A DNA stretch of 12,413 nt from Pseudomonadota bacterium. GTDB lineage: Bacteria > Pseudomonadota > Alphaproteobacteria > Sphingomonadales > Sphingomonadaceae. Of the stretch, positions 11,491 through 12,413 are shown in pieces. The notes below the pieces were generated by a model. That model did no database searches. It was not told the DNA's origin and worked only from the letters and a program-made list of their open reading frames with translations. A program made the position numbers and the translations under genes. Location of the stretch: assembly GCA_023423775.1 (NCBI GenBank), contig JAFAEZ010000173.1, forward strand, positions 1 through 12,413. The letters run 5' to 3'. Position 1 is the stretch's first letter. The number at the start of each line of letters is the position of its first letter.

Positions 11491-12413
11491 CGGGCGCGCC
11501 CCGGACCGCTGCGATCAGCTTGCGCACGCCGACGGCGACGCCGGCCAGCGCCGCAAGCAGCGCCACGACGGCAAGCAAAGTGGTTTCCCAGCTCCGGAAG
11601 ACGGCCGCCAGCAGGTCGGACGCTGTCTGGGCCCTCTCGGCCATCGCCAGGAAGCCGCGCCAGCTATCCACCTGCACCGCGACCGGAAGGCGCTTCTTGT
11701 AGCTGTCGAGCGCATGGCCGGCCGCATCGAGCACCTCGACCTCGGCGAAGAGGACGAAATCGCCGCCCTCCTTGAGGGGCGTCACATCCCAGGCCCAGGA
11801 CGCGCGTTCGTCCCGGCCTAGGGACTGCTCGGGAGACCGGTCCTTGGACACGATCTCGAAATTGGGATGGGGAAGCAATGTTACCCGCATCCGTGGGCTG
11901 ATTTCGATTCGGCGTACCTGGCCGGTTTCGGAATCCTCCGCCGCCTCGCGTAGGCCGGCTTCGTCGGGCGCGACGACGAACTGGAGCGGGGTCGTCTCGC
12001 CGACCCACATCGGCGGCGGCTTCACGAACGCGCCTCGCCCCTCCTTCGACTCGCAACCCGGATCGCCCAGCCGGCAGTCGCCTGGAGCCGTTGCCGTCGG
12101 CCCCGCGGCGCCAGCAGGAGCGCGCGCGGCGGCCCGAACCGCCGGGACCGGACGGGCAGCGAACCCGCGGGGACGATCGGGGACCGCCATCGGTCGCGGC
12201 GCCGTGACGGGAGCGGACGCTTGCGTCTGCGCCTGTGGTGGCCGGGGCCGCAGCGCCCCCGTCCGGGACGGGCCCTGTTGTGCGGGACGACGGGGCCGCA
12301 CCGCCGGCGGCGCCGCGCCTCCGACCACCGGCTCCGGTTCGACGATCGGCTCCGGCGGCGGCGGTGGCGGCGGGGATTCGACGAAAGGCGGCGGCGGTGG
12401 CGGCGGCGGTGGC
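11474..12413 (-). CDS. Unrecognised proline-rich protein with C-terminal membrane helix (5' end outside the window)
   Basis: Translation is open to the right edge, so 312 C-terminal residues are seen and the start is missing. The visible order is: two polyproline blocks separated by FVES (1–20), an EPIVEPEP stretch, then a Pro/Ala/Arg-rich low-complexity linker to about 110. Next are a Cys pair in DCRLGDPGC (113–119) and a probable beta-rich domain (about 129–255) with KPPPMWVGE, PRMRVTLL, NFEIV, SWAWDVTPLKEGGDF and LPVAVQV. One membrane helix (about 277–295) is followed by a short basic tail. From memory, the pattern P-x-M-x-VG … MRV-x-L … W-x-WDV-x-P-x-x-x-G resembles a domain seen at the C-termini of some bacterial caspase-like and other large sensor proteins. 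I cannot verify this. The basic tail suggests the beta domain is periplasmic. An in-frame GTG at 12328 is probably internal. Confidence 0.7.
   Translation of the reverse strand, partial: PPPPPPPPPFVESPPPPPPPEPIVEPEPVVGGAAPPAVRPRRPAQQGPSRTGALRPRPPQAQTQASAPVTAPRPMAVPDRPRGFAARPVPAVRAAARAPAGAAGPTATAPGDCRLGDPGCESKEGRGAFVKPPPMWVGETTPLQFVVAPDEAGLREAAEDSETGQVRRIEISPRMRVTLLPHPNFEIVSKDRSPEQSLGRDERASWAWDVTPLKEGGDFVLFAEVEVLDAAGHALDSYKKRLPVAVQVDSWRGFLAMAERAQTASDLLAAVFRSWETTLLAVVALLAALAGVAVGVRKLIAAVRGAPASPAD
12341..12413. repeat. CCG/CGG triplet-rich polyproline-coding tract
   Basis: The last part of the window is a near-triplet array of CGG/CCG units with occasional variant triplets. On the minus strand it encodes runs of nine and seven prolines around a short FVES spacer. 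Such tracts can slip in replication and are hard to assemble, so the exact repeat number here should be treated with caution. Confidence 0.65.

Noticed and set aside
12328..12328. GTG at 12328 as the start of the proline-rich protein
   Set aside because: The same frame continues upstream with further Pro/Glu-rich sequence to the window edge, and no ribosome binding site precedes the GTG, so it is most likely an internal valine.

Overview
The window looks like chromosomal DNA from an alphaproteobacterium, most probably of the order Sphingomonadales. The reasons are high GC with GC-ending codons, the gene order dnaA–rpsT–mutM–ubiE–ubiB (a known alphaproteobacterial neighbourhood), and the divergent pairing of secB with a Tim44/TimA-like gene followed by mltA and an Smr gene. 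This placement rests on gene order and protein style, not on a database search. All recognised genes are intact housekeeping genes. I see no insertion sequence, phage gene, CRISPR array, tRNA or rRNA.

Left part (1–5252). A minus-strand cluster reads leftwards: a membrane-anchored Tim44/TimA-like protein, the lytic transglycosylase lipoprotein MltA, and the first 42 codons of an Smr-domain protein that leaves the window. A good sigma-70-type promoter lies at 2008–2036. Facing it on the plus strand are secB (export chaperone), murJ (lipid II flippase) and trpS (tryptophanyl-tRNA synthetase). They are closely spaced or overlapping, so probably one transcript. The theme is envelope building and export.

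Middle (5253–7996). A DUF4136-type lipoprotein with a striking aromatic-rich segment has its own promoter region, which carries repeated CAACC motifs. It converges on dnaA (minus strand). Each gene ends in its own intrinsic terminator within 6053–6130. Upstream of dnaA lies about 430 bp without a gene. It is AT-rich for this genome, holds several inverted repeats and four GANTC sites, and ends at the rpsT terminator.

Right part (7997–12413). rpsT and mutM lie on the minus strand. ubiE and ubiB lie on the plus strand, diverging from mutM, with ubiB apparently starting at a TTG that overlaps the ubiE stop. ubiB converges on, and overlaps by 17 nt, the 3' end of a partial minus-strand gene. That gene encodes an unrecognised protein with a proline-rich N-terminal part, a probable beta-rich domain and one C-terminal membrane helix. 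It is the least explained coding region here.

I found no obvious new biological system. The parts most worth a second look are the dnaA leader, the repeat array before the lipoprotein gene, the strong hairpin before secB, and the proline-rich membrane protein at the right edge.
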